Shown here: piece by piece, positions 16,069-24,589 of the stretch
Numbering within the stretch: position 1 is the stretch's first letter
Layout: the number at the start of each line of letters is the position of its first letter
Assembly (NCBI GenBank): GCA_012798535.1
Contig: JAAZMZ010000015.1
Coordinates: forward strand, 1 to 40,556
Direction of reading: 5' to 3'
Length of the DNA stretch: 40,556 nucleotides
Origin: Leptolinea sp.
GTDB lineage: Bacteria > Chloroflexota > Anaerolineae > Anaerolineales > Anaerolineaceae
Made by a program: the position numbers and the translations under genes
Notes under the pieces: generated by a model
Told to the model about the DNA's origin: nothing
Databases searched by the model: none
Seen by the model: the letters and a program-made list of their open reading frames with translations, nothing else

Positions 16069-17304
16069 CTATAGAAAAAATACTTGAACCACATCACCCG
16101 CATTTAATCCGTTGGCATCGGCCGGAATGAACATCAAACCGTCAGCTTTAACCAGGTTAAAAATGAGGTTACTCTTAAAGAAAATGGGTTCCGCTTGATA
16201 TTCCCCATTTTCCATAGTCAGCTTAACAGGGATGTAATCTTCTCTTCCAGCCATTGAAGAGATGTTGATTGTAAGACGAGCCGATATTTGTTTCTTTATT
16301 GGTTCTTTAGACTGCCCCTGCAGACGTTGCAGCATAGGTGAAACAAATAACCAGGCTATCACCAACGCACTTACCGGGTTTCCCGGCAATCCAATTACCG
16401 GTTTCCCATTACAAACCGCCAGAATCGTTGGTTTTCCCGGGCGGATATTAATCCCGTGCACGATGACTCCCGGCTTTCCTGCTTCATTAATAACCTGTGA
16501 TGTCATGTCATGCGCGCTGGCAGATGAACCGGCTGTGACTAAAACCGCATCGCATTCTGTTAATGCTGATTCAAGTTTGTCTTTCAATATCCGGGGGTTG
16601 TCAGGGACAATACCCAATCTGACTGCTTCACCCCCTCTTTTATTTACTAATGCTTCCAGTGTATAGGTATTAACATCTCGAACCTGACCAATGGATGGGA
16701 AAGATGATGGGGGCACAACTTCATCACCGGTGGAAATGATCCCTACTTTTGGCTTGCGGACAACCTTAACCGATAGGATACCATATGCCATCAACCCGCC
16801 AATTTCAACCATGCGGAGTAATGTGCCGCGGTTAAGGATCAACTCTCCTGTCTGAACATCTTCACCAACCTGGATAATGTTTTCGAGATGCGCAACGGAT
16901 TTTGTAATTTCAATTTCATCCTGTCGGCTGGTTTGAGAATTTTCCAGCATAACAACGGCATCCGCACCTTCAGGTAGCATTCCACCCGTATGGATTAACA
17001 CGGCTGTGCCATGTGTCAGTTTTAGATCGGTCGTGACTCCCATCTTTACTTCACCGATAATCTTCAGATAAGCAGGCATTCCTTCGCTGGAACCGAAAGT
17101 ATCTTTGGCAACAACAGCGAAACCATCAACTGTACTGCGGGAGAATTCTGGTAGAGAGTGAGGAGCGTATATATCTTCATCCAGAATCCGCCCATAGGAT
17201 TCTTCTGTAGGAATTACTTCATTTTTAAATTCTGCAGTTGGAAATTTTTCCAGCCAATTAATTAAGGCCATATTCGGAGATAATAATTTTAGAAACTCGG
17301 GCAT
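16069..17304 (-). CDS. moeA: Molybdopterin molybdenumtransferase MoeA
   Basis: A 411-residue stand-alone MoeA of normal length. Family markers are STVDGFAVVAKDTFG near residue 60, ILIHTGGMLPEGADAVVML, GIISTGDEVVPP, the MPT-binding-type TAGSSASAHDMTSQVI, VHGINIRPGKPTILA and IGLPGNPVSALV. It catalyses metal insertion into adenylylated molybdopterin. It is the first gene of the minus-strand block and directly abuts a second, PBP-fused MoeA. One of the two may serve tungsten and the other molybdenum, but nothing in the sequence decides which. Confidence 0.94.
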   Translation of the reverse strand: MPEFLKLLSPNMALINWLEKFPTAEFKNEVIPTEESYGRILDEDIYAPHSLPEFSRSTVDGFAVVAKDTFGSSEGMPAYLKIIGEVKMGVTTDLKLTHGTAVLIHTGGMLPEGADAVVMLENSQTSRQDEIEITKSVAHLENIIQVGEDVQTGELILNRGTLLRMVEIGGLMAYGILSVKVVRKPKVGIISTGDEVVPPSSFPSIGQVRDVNTYTLEALVNKRGGEAVRLGIVPDNPRILKDKLESALTECDAVLVTAGSSASAHDMTSQVINEAGKPGVIVHGINIRPGKPTILAVCNGKPVIGLPGNPVSALVIAWLFVSPMLQRLQGQSKEPIKKQISARLTINISSMAGREDYIPVKLTMENGEYQAEPIFFKSNLIFNLVKADGLMFIPADANGLNAGDVVQVFFL

Positions 17305-17355
17305 AAACGATTTACCTTATGTTTTTATGTGCGTTGAGCCATTAAACTTGTCGTA

Positions 17356-17384
17356 ATTATACGCCAGTAAAATCTGGCCACAAA
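17356..17384 (-). promoter_or_regulatory. Candidate moeA promoter with inverted repeat in the spacer
   Basis: On the minus strand a TATAAT (17356-17361) lies about 52 nt before the moeA ATG. The best -35 at 17 nt (17379-17384, TTTGTG) is weak. The spacer contains GCCAG-N6-CTGGC (17363-17378), a perfect inverted repeat positioned where a regulator could act. Confidence 0.4.
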
Positions 17385-17591
17385 TTACACAAATTTGATG
17401 TGATAAATGGGGTTAAATATCCAAATAAGATTAAAGTTGATGGCTTGCTTTCTTTTTCAGTGGAAAAAGATATATATGCTCTGATTAAGGTATCCAACGT
17501 CATGGTTGCATTGGAATAAGAAAAGCTAAATATTGACGGGGGTAAATTTTTCCTAGCCTCGATATATCCATCCGAACGATATAATGGGAGA

Positions 17592-18821
17592 ATGCGAGAT
17601 GCAAGTTCAATATCCAGGAATGGAAAAATTGCTGAGTTGCAAAGGCGGCAGAGTGTAGCAGCCAGTTTGCGGGAAACCCTGGCTGTCTTAAATACCAATC
17701 TCCCGTTGGAAAAATTATTAAACCACATCGTTAATCAAGCCTGTCCTTTGTTGAACGCTGATGCTGCTGCCATATACCACCTCCAAATGAATGGCATTCT
17801 GACAATCCAGGGGTTGGTTGGATTATCAAATGAATATATAAAATATGGCAATATTCCCCTTGGAAAAATGGCCACCGGGAATGCCGCATTAACTAAAAAA
17901 CCAATATTTATATTAAATACGAAAGAGCTTCTAGAAGAACCCGGTATTGCCCAGGACCTTGTTATCGCTGTTGAAAAATTATCGAATGAATTTTCGTCCC
18001 TGTTATCTGTCCCAATTGAAATCAGGGAAGAGAATTATGGCTCATTAACTCTGTATTATCGTAACCAGCATAGTGTCACAGAGGAAGAAATTTCGTTGGC
18101 CAAAGATTTTTCCATCCAGGCGGCTTTGGCCATTGATAATGCTCGAATGCGTATGCAAATTCAGCAGGATGCAGTAACCGAGGAACGCAACAGACTGGCC
18201 CGTGAACTGCATGATTCAGTTACCCAAAACCTTTTTTCCGCCAACCTGATCGCTGATACGCTACCAATTTTGATGAAAAGAAACCCACAAAAAGCTGAAG
18301 AGGGTTTAGATGAATTGCGGCTGTTAACACGAGGCGCGCTCTCTGAAATGAGGTCCCTTTTGCTGGAACTTCGTCCGCATGCGCTTGAAGATACTCCTCT
18401 TGAAGACCTTCTACGGCAATTGGCCGAAACCGCCTCTGGCAGGCTTCGCAAACCGGTGATGTTGAATATTCAGGGGCAGGCTTTTCTTCCCGCGGAAATC
18501 CGCCTGACATTCTACCGGATCGCCCAAGAAGCACTTAATAACATAATCAAACATGCCGAAGCAGAAACCATCGAAATTTCGCTTTCCATTATCCCTGATA
18601 GTATTGATGGCACTTGCCGAAAAGCTTTGCTTCTCATTAAAGATGATGGATGCGGATTCAGAGAAATGCCGGATTCAGCCATTCACCTTGGTTTTAATAT
18701 AATGAAAGAAAGAGCACAAAGTGTGCGAGCTAATCTTGAGATTAACAGTAAGATCAATTTAGGAACAACCATCCAGCTCTCCTGGAATGCGGATATTAAG
18801 GAGGAACATGTCAGCGGATAA
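17592..18821 (+). CDS. Cytoplasmic GAF sensor histidine kinase, NarX/DesK-type (HisKA_3)
   Basis: The 409-residue protein has no membrane segment. A GAF domain spans about residues 25-170 (LNADAAAIYHLQMNGILTIQ, then LLSVPIEIREENYGSLTLYY). The dimerisation/phosphorylation domain carries RLARELHDSVTQNLF with the phosphoacceptor His207. A HATPase_c domain follows with the N-box FYRIAQEALNNIIKHA and G-box DDGCGF at about 341-346. It would autophosphorylate in response to a cytoplasmic ligand or redox signal bound by GAF and pass phosphate to the adjacent regulator. ATG 17592 has GGGAG very close upstream, and a TATAAT ends only 7 nt before it. It is divergent from moeA and just upstream of the AOR-hydrogenase cluster. 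Confidence 0.92.
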   Translation: MRDASSISRNGKIAELQRRQSVAASLRETLAVLNTNLPLEKLLNHIVNQACPLLNADAAAIYHLQMNGILTIQGLVGLSNEYIKYGNIPLGKMATGNAALTKKPIFILNTKELLEEPGIAQDLVIAVEKLSNEFSSLLSVPIEIREENYGSLTLYYRNQHSVTEEEISLAKDFSIQAALAIDNARMRMQIQQDAVTEERNRLARELHDSVTQNLFSANLIADTLPILMKRNPQKAEEGLDELRLLTRGALSEMRSLLLELRPHALEDTPLEDLLRQLAETASGRLRKPVMLNIQGQAFLPAEIRLTFYRIAQEALNNIIKHAEAETIEISLSIIPDSIDGTCRKALLLIKDDGCGFREMPDSAIHLGFNIMKERAQSVRANLEINSKINLGTTIQLSWNADIKEEHVSG

Positions 18822-19458
18822 TCCCATCAAAATTATGATCGTGGATGATCATGCCATGGTTCGCAGTGGGCTACGCATGTTTCTCATGGCATTTGACGAT
18901 CTTGTATTCGCAGGAGAAGCTTCCAGTGGAAACGAAGCTATCAAACTTGTGGAAAAAATCCAGCCAGATCTGGTGTTAATGGACCTTATTATGCCAGGTA
19001 TGGACGGGCTGCATGCTACGTATGAATTGCAGAAGAAAAATCCGGCAATCAAGATTATTGCCCTGACAAGCTTCAGCGATGCACAACTTATTATTGACGC
19101 TATCGAAGCGGGAGTTTCAGGCTGCCTGTTTAAAAATACATCTGCCAATGAATTGGCGAATGCCATACGAGCCGTGATGGCAGGTAACACAATTTTTTCT
19201 CCAGAAGTGACGCAATTACTTATGAGTGCCGGAGATTTGAAAAATCATCCGGGATATGACCTGACAAGCAGGGAATTGGACGTGCTTCAACTTATGGTCG
19301 ATGGAAAAAATAATCAGGAAATCAGCCAGGCATTAACCTTGAGCCTTTCGACTATCAAGTTCCACGTGTCTAATATCCTGTCAAAAATGAATGCTCACAA
19401 TAGAGGGGAAGCCATATCCATTGCTATAAAACATCATCTGGTTGATCTATCTGAATAA
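18808..19458 (+). CDS. NarL/LuxR-family response regulator
   Basis: A 216-residue two-domain regulator. The receiver has the acidic pair in MIVDDHAM (Asp14, Asp15), the phosphoacceptor in DLVLMDLIMPGMDG (Asp59), Thr87 and Lys109. The C-terminal LuxR-type HTH (about 150-210) reads LTSRELDVLQLMVDGKNNQE then LSLSTIKFHVSNIL. ATG 18808 follows AAGGAGG. The longer frame from 18787 would lie inside the kinase gene and lacks such a site. It overlaps the kinase gene by 14 nt and is its cognate partner. The targets are probably the downstream ferredoxin-AOR-hydrogenase genes and perhaps the divergent W block. Confidence 0.93.
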   Translation: MSADNPIKIMIVDDHAMVRSGLRMFLMAFDDLVFAGEASSGNEAIKLVEKIQPDLVLMDLIMPGMDGLHATYELQKKNPAIKIIALTSFSDAQLIIDAIEAGVSGCLFKNTSANELANAIRAVMAGNTIFSPEVTQLLMSAGDLKNHPGYDLTSRELDVLQLMVDGKNNQEISQALTLSLSTIKFHVSNILSKMNAHNRGEAISIAIKHHLVDLSE

Positions 19459-19469
19459 AAGGTCAATTC

Positions 19470-19892
19470 ATGATCAGGGTAATAATCGCGCATCAAGATT
19501 CTTCCATTCGACTGGCATTGCAGCTATACCTTCAGGCACAGCCCGATCTTAAAATCGTATCAGAAGTCAAACGCGTAGGTGAGTTACTTCGAGATGCTTC
19601 TTTTTTGGAACCAGACCTGATCATCCTTGCTTGGGAACTTCCTGATTTCGGAAAATTTAGTCTGTCAAGTCATCAGAATAAGCTGACTGGCACGCCATCC
19701 TTTTCTCAAATCAGGGGTGTTGTCATTCAATCCCTTCACAATCTGCCATCCAATCCTTTGATTGTGGTCACAGGTCAAAATCAGGAGGATACATTTTCAG
19801 TTCTTTATGCTGGTGCGGATGAATATATTTATCATGGTGACGAGCCCTCTCACCTGGCCAATGTAATTAATTCCATTCGAGAAAAACAATAG
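19470..19892 (+). CDS. Degenerate response-regulator receiver-like protein (pseudo-receiver)
   Basis: A 140-residue single-domain protein with the strand/helix order of a receiver: VIIAHQDSSIRLAL, PDLIILAWELPDF, NPLIVVTGQNQ, GADEYIYHGDE. Aligned to the preceding regulator, the acidic pocket DD is replaced by His8-Gln9, the phosphoacceptor Asp by Ala54, and the switch Lys by His122, while Thr101 remains. It therefore should not be phosphorylated in the usual way. It lacks a DNA-binding domain. It lies 11 nt after the true regulator and may act as an unphosphorylated partner or decoy for the kinase or regulator. Confidence 0.75.
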   Translation: MIRVIIAHQDSSIRLALQLYLQAQPDLKIVSEVKRVGELLRDASFLEPDLIILAWELPDFGKFSLSSHQNKLTGTPSFSQIRGVVIQSLHNLPSNPLIVVTGQNQEDTFSVLYAGADEYIYHGDEPSHLANVINSIREKQ

Positions 19893-19897
19893 ACAAA

Positions 19898-19925
19898 CAC
19901 AACCTGTACTAAAGTACAGGTTGTG
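19898..19925. repeat. Perfect 28-nt palindrome-like hairpin before the ferredoxin-AOR operon
   Basis: CACAACCTGTAC (19898-19909), loop TAAA, GTACAGGTTGTG (19914-19925). The 12-bp stem is perfect and lies 6 nt after the pseudo-receiver stop and 114 nt before the ferredoxin start. No T-run follows on the plus strand. It could be a stem that limits read-through or a two-fold operator; the sequence alone does not decide. Confidence 0.6.
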
Positions 19926-20038
19926 CGATGGCAAGTCCCTCCTTTTGACCAGCATTGTACTAACCGCAATGTCGGTGTATGTCATCAGGCGATTTCGTAA
20001 ACTGATGCTGGAATATATCCTATGAAGGAGGTTTGTCG

Positions 20039-20521
20039 ATGGCGAAGTTAATTATGATCCATCCTGACAAGTGCACGGGCTGTAAGAATTGTGTTGTAGC
20101 CTGCAGCTATGCCAAAGAAAAGCAATTCCGGCCTGCTGCTGCTCGTGTTCATGTCTACGCATGGGAACGGGAAGGTATCTCTGTCCCTATGATGTGCCAG
20201 CAATGCAATGATGCACCGTGCGTAAGTGTTTGTCCCACCGGGGCTATGCACCGGGTTACCGGTTCATCACTTATCGAATACGATGCCAGCAAATGTATTC
20301 GTTGCCGGATGTGTGTTCAGGCATGCCCGTTTGGTAATGCCGTTTATGACAGTGTCTCAGATTCTATTCTGAAATGCGACACCTGTGACGATAACCCGAG
20401 CTGTGTTGCTGCCTGCCCTGTTAATGCGATTGAATATGTAGAGGAAAATGTGGCTACACGTTCAAGAAAGAAAGCTTTCGCTGCAAAATTTAAGGAAGCT
20501 TTCAAGGAGGTGGAAGCATGA
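20039..20521 (+). CDS. Four-cluster [4Fe-4S] ferredoxin-like subunit of aldehyde oxidoreductase (AorA-like)
   Basis: A 160-residue protein built almost wholly of iron-sulfur motifs: CTGCKNCVVACSYAKEK, MCQQCNDAPCVSVCPTGAM, CIRCRMCVQACPFG and CDTCDDNPSCVAACPVNAI. These sixteen cysteines would hold four [4Fe-4S] clusters as in HycB/DmsB/AorA-type electron-transfer subunits. ATG 20039 has GGAGG seven nt upstream; the TTG at 20033 is too close to it. Its stop overlaps the AOR start (ATGA), so it is very likely the electron-transfer partner of the second AOR, delivering electrons to ferredoxin or straight to the hydrogenase encoded downstream. Confidence 0.92.
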   Translation: MAKLIMIHPDKCTGCKNCVVACSYAKEKQFRPAAARVHVYAWEREGISVPMMCQQCNDAPCVSVCPTGAMHRVTGSSLIEYDASKCIRCRMCVQACPFGNAVYDSVSDSILKCDTCDDNPSCVAACPVNAIEYVEENVATRSRKKAFAAKFKEAFKEVEA

Positions 20522-22323
20522 ACGGTTGGACTGGTATAGTTCTACGAGTCAATCTGACTACGGGCGAGATCAAAAAAGAACCCACAAATATGGCGGATGC
20601 CAAATTATTCATTGGCGCCCGCGGTTTAGCCAGCAAACTCCTTGTTGACGAGATCGATCCTAAAATTGATCCCCTTGGCCCCGACAACAAATTGATTTTT
20701 GCCCCCGGGCCGCTCTCCGGAACCATGGCTCCTTCTATGGGACGTTATGATGTTGTTTGCAAAGCTCCCCTGACCGGCTTGCTGGCTGCTTCCAACTCCG
20801 GTGGTTCATTCGGTCCGGAAGTGAAATTTGCCGGTTACGATATGATCATCATTGAAGGCGCGGCGAAAAAACCCGTTTACATCTGGGTCAATGATGACAA
20901 GGTTGAAATTCGCGACGCCGCCGATATATGGGGTAAAAATGTTCCGGATACAACAGAAGCACTCCGCGCTGCCACCGATGAAGACGCCAAAGTAGCCTGT
21001 ATCGGTCCTGCGGGTGAGAAGAAAGTCCTTTTTGCCTCCATTATGAATGAGATGCACCGGGCAGCCGGGCGTTCCGGAGTTGGTGCCGTAATGGGCTCAA
21101 AGAATTTGAAGGCTGTTGCTGTTGTTGGAACCAAACCCATCACAGTGGCGGACCCCGAAGCCTTTGAGAAAGCCGTCATGGTTGCCCGCAAGAAGATCTC
21201 CGAACACCCCGTTGGTGGAACCGGTTTGCGCGTATATGGTACCGATGTTCTTACCAATATTCTGAATAGCGTCGGCTCCTTGCCCACCCGTAACTTCCAT
21301 GAAGGTTACTTCCCGAATGCCGATAAATTCGGCGGCGAAACCTTAACAGCGAAATATCTTACCCGCCCGCGCGGTTGTTTCGCTTGCATCATTTCCTGCG
21401 GCCGCGGAACCAAGGTGACCAATCCTAAATTCGCCGGCGAAGGTGAAGGCCCAGAATACGAAACAGCCTGGGGATTCGGCTCTGACTGCGGCATCGACAA
21501 TATGGATGCCGTCATCAAAGCCAACTATATCTGCAATGAATTGGGTATCGATACCATCACCTGCGCCACTACCATTGCCTGTGCCATGGACCTGTATGAG
21601 AGCGGATTCATTACTAGCAAAGATACCGGTGGTATGGCAGTAAAATTTGGCGATGCCGAAACCATGGTTAAACTGGTTGAAATGATTGGCAACCGCGAAG
21701 GGTTTGGCGATCAACTGGCAGAAGGTTCCTTCCGCCTAGCTACCCGCTACAACCACCCTGAGTTTTCCATGTCGGCCAAGAAACAGGAAATGCCAGCGTA
21801 TGATCCCCGTGGTATTCAGGGTATCGGCCTGCACTATGCCACCAGCAATCGCGGCGGCTGCCATGTTCGCGGTTATACAATCTCTCCGGAAGTGCTCGGT
21901 GTTCCGTTTAAAGTTGACCAGCACGCGACTGAAGGAAAACCGGCTCTGGTTATAACATTCCAGAACCTGACAGCTGCACTGGATTCAACCGGCTCATGCC
22001 TGTTCACAACATTTGGTATCGGCGCTGAAGAACTTGCGGCACTGTTGTCCGCCGTCACAGGTGTTGCCTATTCTGTCGATGATTTCATGAAAGCCGGCGA
22101 CCGTATTTGGAACCTGGAACGTGTCTTTGGCCTGAAATCAGCCATCACAGGCAAAGATGACCGCTTACCGGACCGCATTATGAATAATCCCATTCCTGCG
22201 GGTCCCTCTAAAGGTGAGGTCAGCCATCTGGATAAAATGCTTCCGGAATATTACAGTCTGCGCGGTTGGGACACAAAAGGTGTACCGACCCCTGAAAAAC
22301 TCAAAGAACTTTCACTGGCGTAA
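20518..22323 (+). CDS. Tungsten-dependent aldehyde:ferredoxin oxidoreductase (second copy)
   Basis: A 601-residue AOR-family protein. It has the N-terminal GIVLRVNLTTGEIKKEP strand, GTMAPSMGRYDVVCKAPLTG, and CIGPAGEKKVLFASIM. The cluster cysteines are GCFACIISCGRG (C-x2-C-x3-C as in classical AORs) with the fourth in DSTGSCLF. It binds a tungsto-bispterin and oxidises aldehydes to carboxylates. It overlaps the four-cluster ferredoxin gene by four nt, the AorAB layout seen in multi-subunit bacterial AORs, although no AorC-like flavoprotein is present. A stem-loop, a MoaD-like gene and the group 4 hydrogenase follow. The substrate is unknown; it is clearly diverged from the minus-strand copy. 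Confidence 0.94.
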   Translation: MNGWTGIVLRVNLTTGEIKKEPTNMADAKLFIGARGLASKLLVDEIDPKIDPLGPDNKLIFAPGPLSGTMAPSMGRYDVVCKAPLTGLLAASNSGGSFGPEVKFAGYDMIIIEGAAKKPVYIWVNDDKVEIRDAADIWGKNVPDTTEALRAATDEDAKVACIGPAGEKKVLFASIMNEMHRAAGRSGVGAVMGSKNLKAVAVVGTKPITVADPEAFEKAVMVARKKISEHPVGGTGLRVYGTDVLTNILNSVGSLPTRNFHEGYFPNADKFGGETLTAKYLTRPRGCFACIISCGRGTKVTNPKFAGEGEGPEYETAWGFGSDCGIDNMDAVIKANYICNELGIDTITCATTIACAMDLYESGFITSKDTGGMAVKFGDAETMVKLVEMIGNREGFGDQLAEGSFRLATRYNHPEFSMSAKKQEMPAYDPRGIQGIGLHYATSNRGGCHVRGYTISPEVLGVPFKVDQHATEGKPALVITFQNLTAALDSTGSCLFTTFGIGAEELAALLSAVTGVAYSVDDFMKAGDRIWNLERVFGLKSAITGKDDRLPDRIMNNPIPAGPSKGEVSHLDKMLPEYYSLRGWDTKGVPTPEKLKELSLA

Positions 22324-22343
22324 TTTATCGGTAAGAAAAACAT

Positions 22344-22378
22344 TCCACCCCCCTCCACACAAACCCGAGGGGGGTGGA
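22344..22378 (+). terminator. Stem-loop after the AOR gene, terminator-like
   Basis: TCCACCCCCCTC (22344-22355) pairs with GAGGGGGGTGGA (22367-22378) over an 11-nt loop. The stem is very strong but the T-run is missing, so it may attenuate or protect the AOR message rather than end it fully. It separates the AOR pair from the MoaD-hydrogenase genes. Confidence 0.65.
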
Positions 22379-22404
22379 TTCAATAAATCAAGAATGGCAG
22401 CCGC

Positions 22405-22680
22405 ATGCAGATTAAATACTTCGCTACACTACGCGATATCACCCATACTTCAGAAGAATCGATACCAGTACCTGTGCAGACCCTGGATGAATTAATCCAT
22501 TTCTTGTGCAAAAAGTACGGTAAAGCATTCGCCAAATGGGTAACTAGCGAGGATGGCGGATTTGGAAGTTTAAGCATCTTCTTGATAAATGGACAGGATT
22601 ACCGGAGCCTGCAAGGGCTTCAAACAGAAATCAAGGATTGCGATGTTATATCGCTCTTTCCGCCGATTGCCGGTGGATAA
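22405..22680 (+). CDS. MoaD/ThiS-family sulfur carrier protein
   Basis: A 91-residue beta-grasp protein beginning MQIKYFATLRDITHTSEESI and ending VISLFPPIAGG. The terminal GlyGly marks it as a substrate for MoeB-type activation and sulfur loading. It lies between the second AOR and the hydrogenase operon, 58 nt before the first hydrogenase gene, and probably supplies sulfur for the pterin of that AOR. Confidence 0.9.
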   Translation: MQIKYFATLRDITHTSEESIPVPVQTLDELIHFLCKKYGKAFAKWVTSEDGGFGSLSIFLINGQDYRSLQGLQTEIKDCDVISLFPPIAGG

Positions 22681-22737
22681 ACAAAACTCAAAAAATCAGG
22701 TATCAAGAATTTATTTCTGGTACCCGGGGAGTGTGTA

Positions 22738-24576
22738 GTGAACGCTCTGGCTGGTTTTCCTCTTGTAATTCTACCGGGGGTAGTGGTCTTGCTATTTATA
22801 GCCGGTAGATATCTTTCACCAAAGGCTAAGGGATGGATCGCATTCCTGGCCGATTTAACCGCTCTGGGTAGTATTCTCTGGCTGGCTCCCGGGATTCTTC
22901 AGGGAAAGATTGTTGAACTCAATCTATTTCCCTGGTTATCTGAGTCGCCTTTTGTGCTTTACTTTGACGGGCTAAGCCTTGTATTTAGTCTCATGGCTGC
23001 CGGCATTGGAAGCGCAATTCTTATCTACTGTATTGAGTACATGAAACATGAGCAAGGGACAACCCGTTTCTACATGCTTATGCTTACTTTCATTGCCGGT
23101 TTGATCGGGCTGGTTAGTGCACGCAGCTTGATCATGGTTTACCTGTGCTGGGAAGTAATCGGACTTTGTTCATATTTTCTCGTCGGATTTTGGTACAACG
23201 AGACTGTAGCTGTAAATGGCGCCAGGAAAGTGCTCGTAATGACACATATTCCCGGTTATGCGCTTTTACTGGCCATTTTATTACTTTATAAAGACGCGGG
23301 TACCTTTGTGTGGACAGATCCCGCTATTGCTGCTCATTTCAACACCACTATTTTCTTACTGGTCTTGATCGCGGCTATGGCCAAATCTGTGATGTTCCCT
23401 ATCCACACATGGATCCCCGAAGCCATGAATGCGCCCACTCCTGTTTCCGCGTTATTGCATTCAGCATGCTACGTTAAAGCCGGTGTTTACCTTGTTGCAC
23501 GTATGTATTCCATTTCACCCTGGCATCCAGCGTGGAATACGATTTTATTAATTGTGGGTTGTGCCACTATGATCGTTGGCGCATTATTCGCACTTTTCCA
23601 GACTGATTTAAAACGTCTGCTGGCGTATTCAACCATCAGTCAGCTGGGTTATATAATGACGGCTTTTGGCCTGGGTACGCCTTTCGGTATTCTGGCCGGT
23701 GTTTTTTATGTTTTCAGTCACGGATTATTCAAAGGTACTCTCTTTTTATGCGCGGGAGCTATTCAACATGCAGCTGGAACCCGGGATATGCGGCTGTTAG
23801 GTGGCATGGCAAGGACGATGCCTCGCACAGCTTTAATCTGGTTTATCGCGGCTGGTTCAATTATCGGCGTTCCGTTGACCAACGGTTTTGTGGCCAAATG
23901 GTTGTTGTATGATGCTGCCCTGGAATCAGGCGCATGGATTGTTGTCATAATTGCGTGGGTTGTTTCCACATTTACGGCATTCTATATCCTCAAAGCCACG
24001 GTCAGTGTATTTTACGGTGAACCGTCTGTATTTCTGAAAAACAAAAAGGTCGAAGAAGCGTCGACAGGAATGTTGACAGGAATGGGTATTCTGGCAGCCT
24101 TCAGTCTATTCTTCGGAATTGTCCCTCAGTTGCTGATTGACTGGTTGGCCCGGCCTGCCATGGCAGCTATGAAATTTGAACCGGCTCAAATCATAACCTT
24201 CCTGGGATTGCATGTAGCGCAGTCTGGTGCCCCGGTGACTGCGGGCGCAATTCTAGCGATCACAGCTTTCCTGGTAGTCTGGCTAATTTTTGCCATTAGG
24301 AAACCCTCACCCAAAGGTGTTTCTACGTTCACCGGCGGTGAGCCATTACCTGAAGGCAACACGCTAAATGCGATTGACTTCTCGGAATTCGCGGAAGAAG
24401 TTTTCTTCCCAGCGTTAACCGTTCTTGATCCGGATCCGGTCTATTTTCTTATCTGGAAGGGAATTTACACGTTAAGTCAGAAATTCAGGGAACTTTCAGA
24501 AAAACTTGAAAAATCCCCGGCCGTATTGATCATTGGGGCAGCCGTTATCGTATCGGTTGTCATCTGGCTGATATAG
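22738..24576 (+). CDS. Group 4 hydrogenase antiporter-like membrane subunit (NuoL/HyfB-like)
   Basis: A 612-residue protein with about 14-16 membrane spans of the proton_antipo_M family. Family markers are FPIHTWIPEAMNAPTPVSAL, the LLHSACYVKAGVYLVARMYS helix and KRLLAYSTISQLGYIMTAFG. It starts with GTG 22738 behind GGGGAG. NuoL-like subunits contribute an ion channel and the lateral helix that couples redox steps to proton or sodium pumping. It is the first gene of the seven-gene membrane hydrogenase cluster and is followed 13 nt later by a second antiporter-like subunit. Confidence 0.92.
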   Translation: MNALAGFPLVILPGVVVLLFIAGRYLSPKAKGWIAFLADLTALGSILWLAPGILQGKIVELNLFPWLSESPFVLYFDGLSLVFSLMAAGIGSAILIYCIEYMKHEQGTTRFYMLMLTFIAGLIGLVSARSLIMVYLCWEVIGLCSYFLVGFWYNETVAVNGARKVLVMTHIPGYALLLAILLLYKDAGTFVWTDPAIAAHFNTTIFLLVLIAAMAKSVMFPIHTWIPEAMNAPTPVSALLHSACYVKAGVYLVARMYSISPWHPAWNTILLIVGCATMIVGALFALFQTDLKRLLAYSTISQLGYIMTAFGLGTPFGILAGVFYVFSHGLFKGTLFLCAGAIQHAAGTRDMRLLGGMARTMPRTALIWFIAAGSIIGVPLTNGFVAKWLLYDAALESGAWIVVIIAWVVSTFTAFYILKATVSVFYGEPSVFLKNKKVEEASTGMLTGMGILAAFSLFFGIVPQLLIDWLARPAMAAMKFEPAQIITFLGLHVAQSGAPVTAGAILAITAFLVVWLIFAIRKPSPKGVSTFTGGEPLPEGNTLNAIDFSEFAEEVFFPALTVLDPDPVYFLIWKGIYTLSQKFRELSEKLEKSPAVLIIGAAVIVSVVIWLI

Positions 24577-24589
24577 GTTGGAGGCTGAT

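Noticed and set aside
17357..17728. 123-codon minus-strand frame between moeA and the histidine kinase
   Set aside because: It overlaps the kinase start and the moeA promoter and has no ribosome-binding site or recognisable motif.
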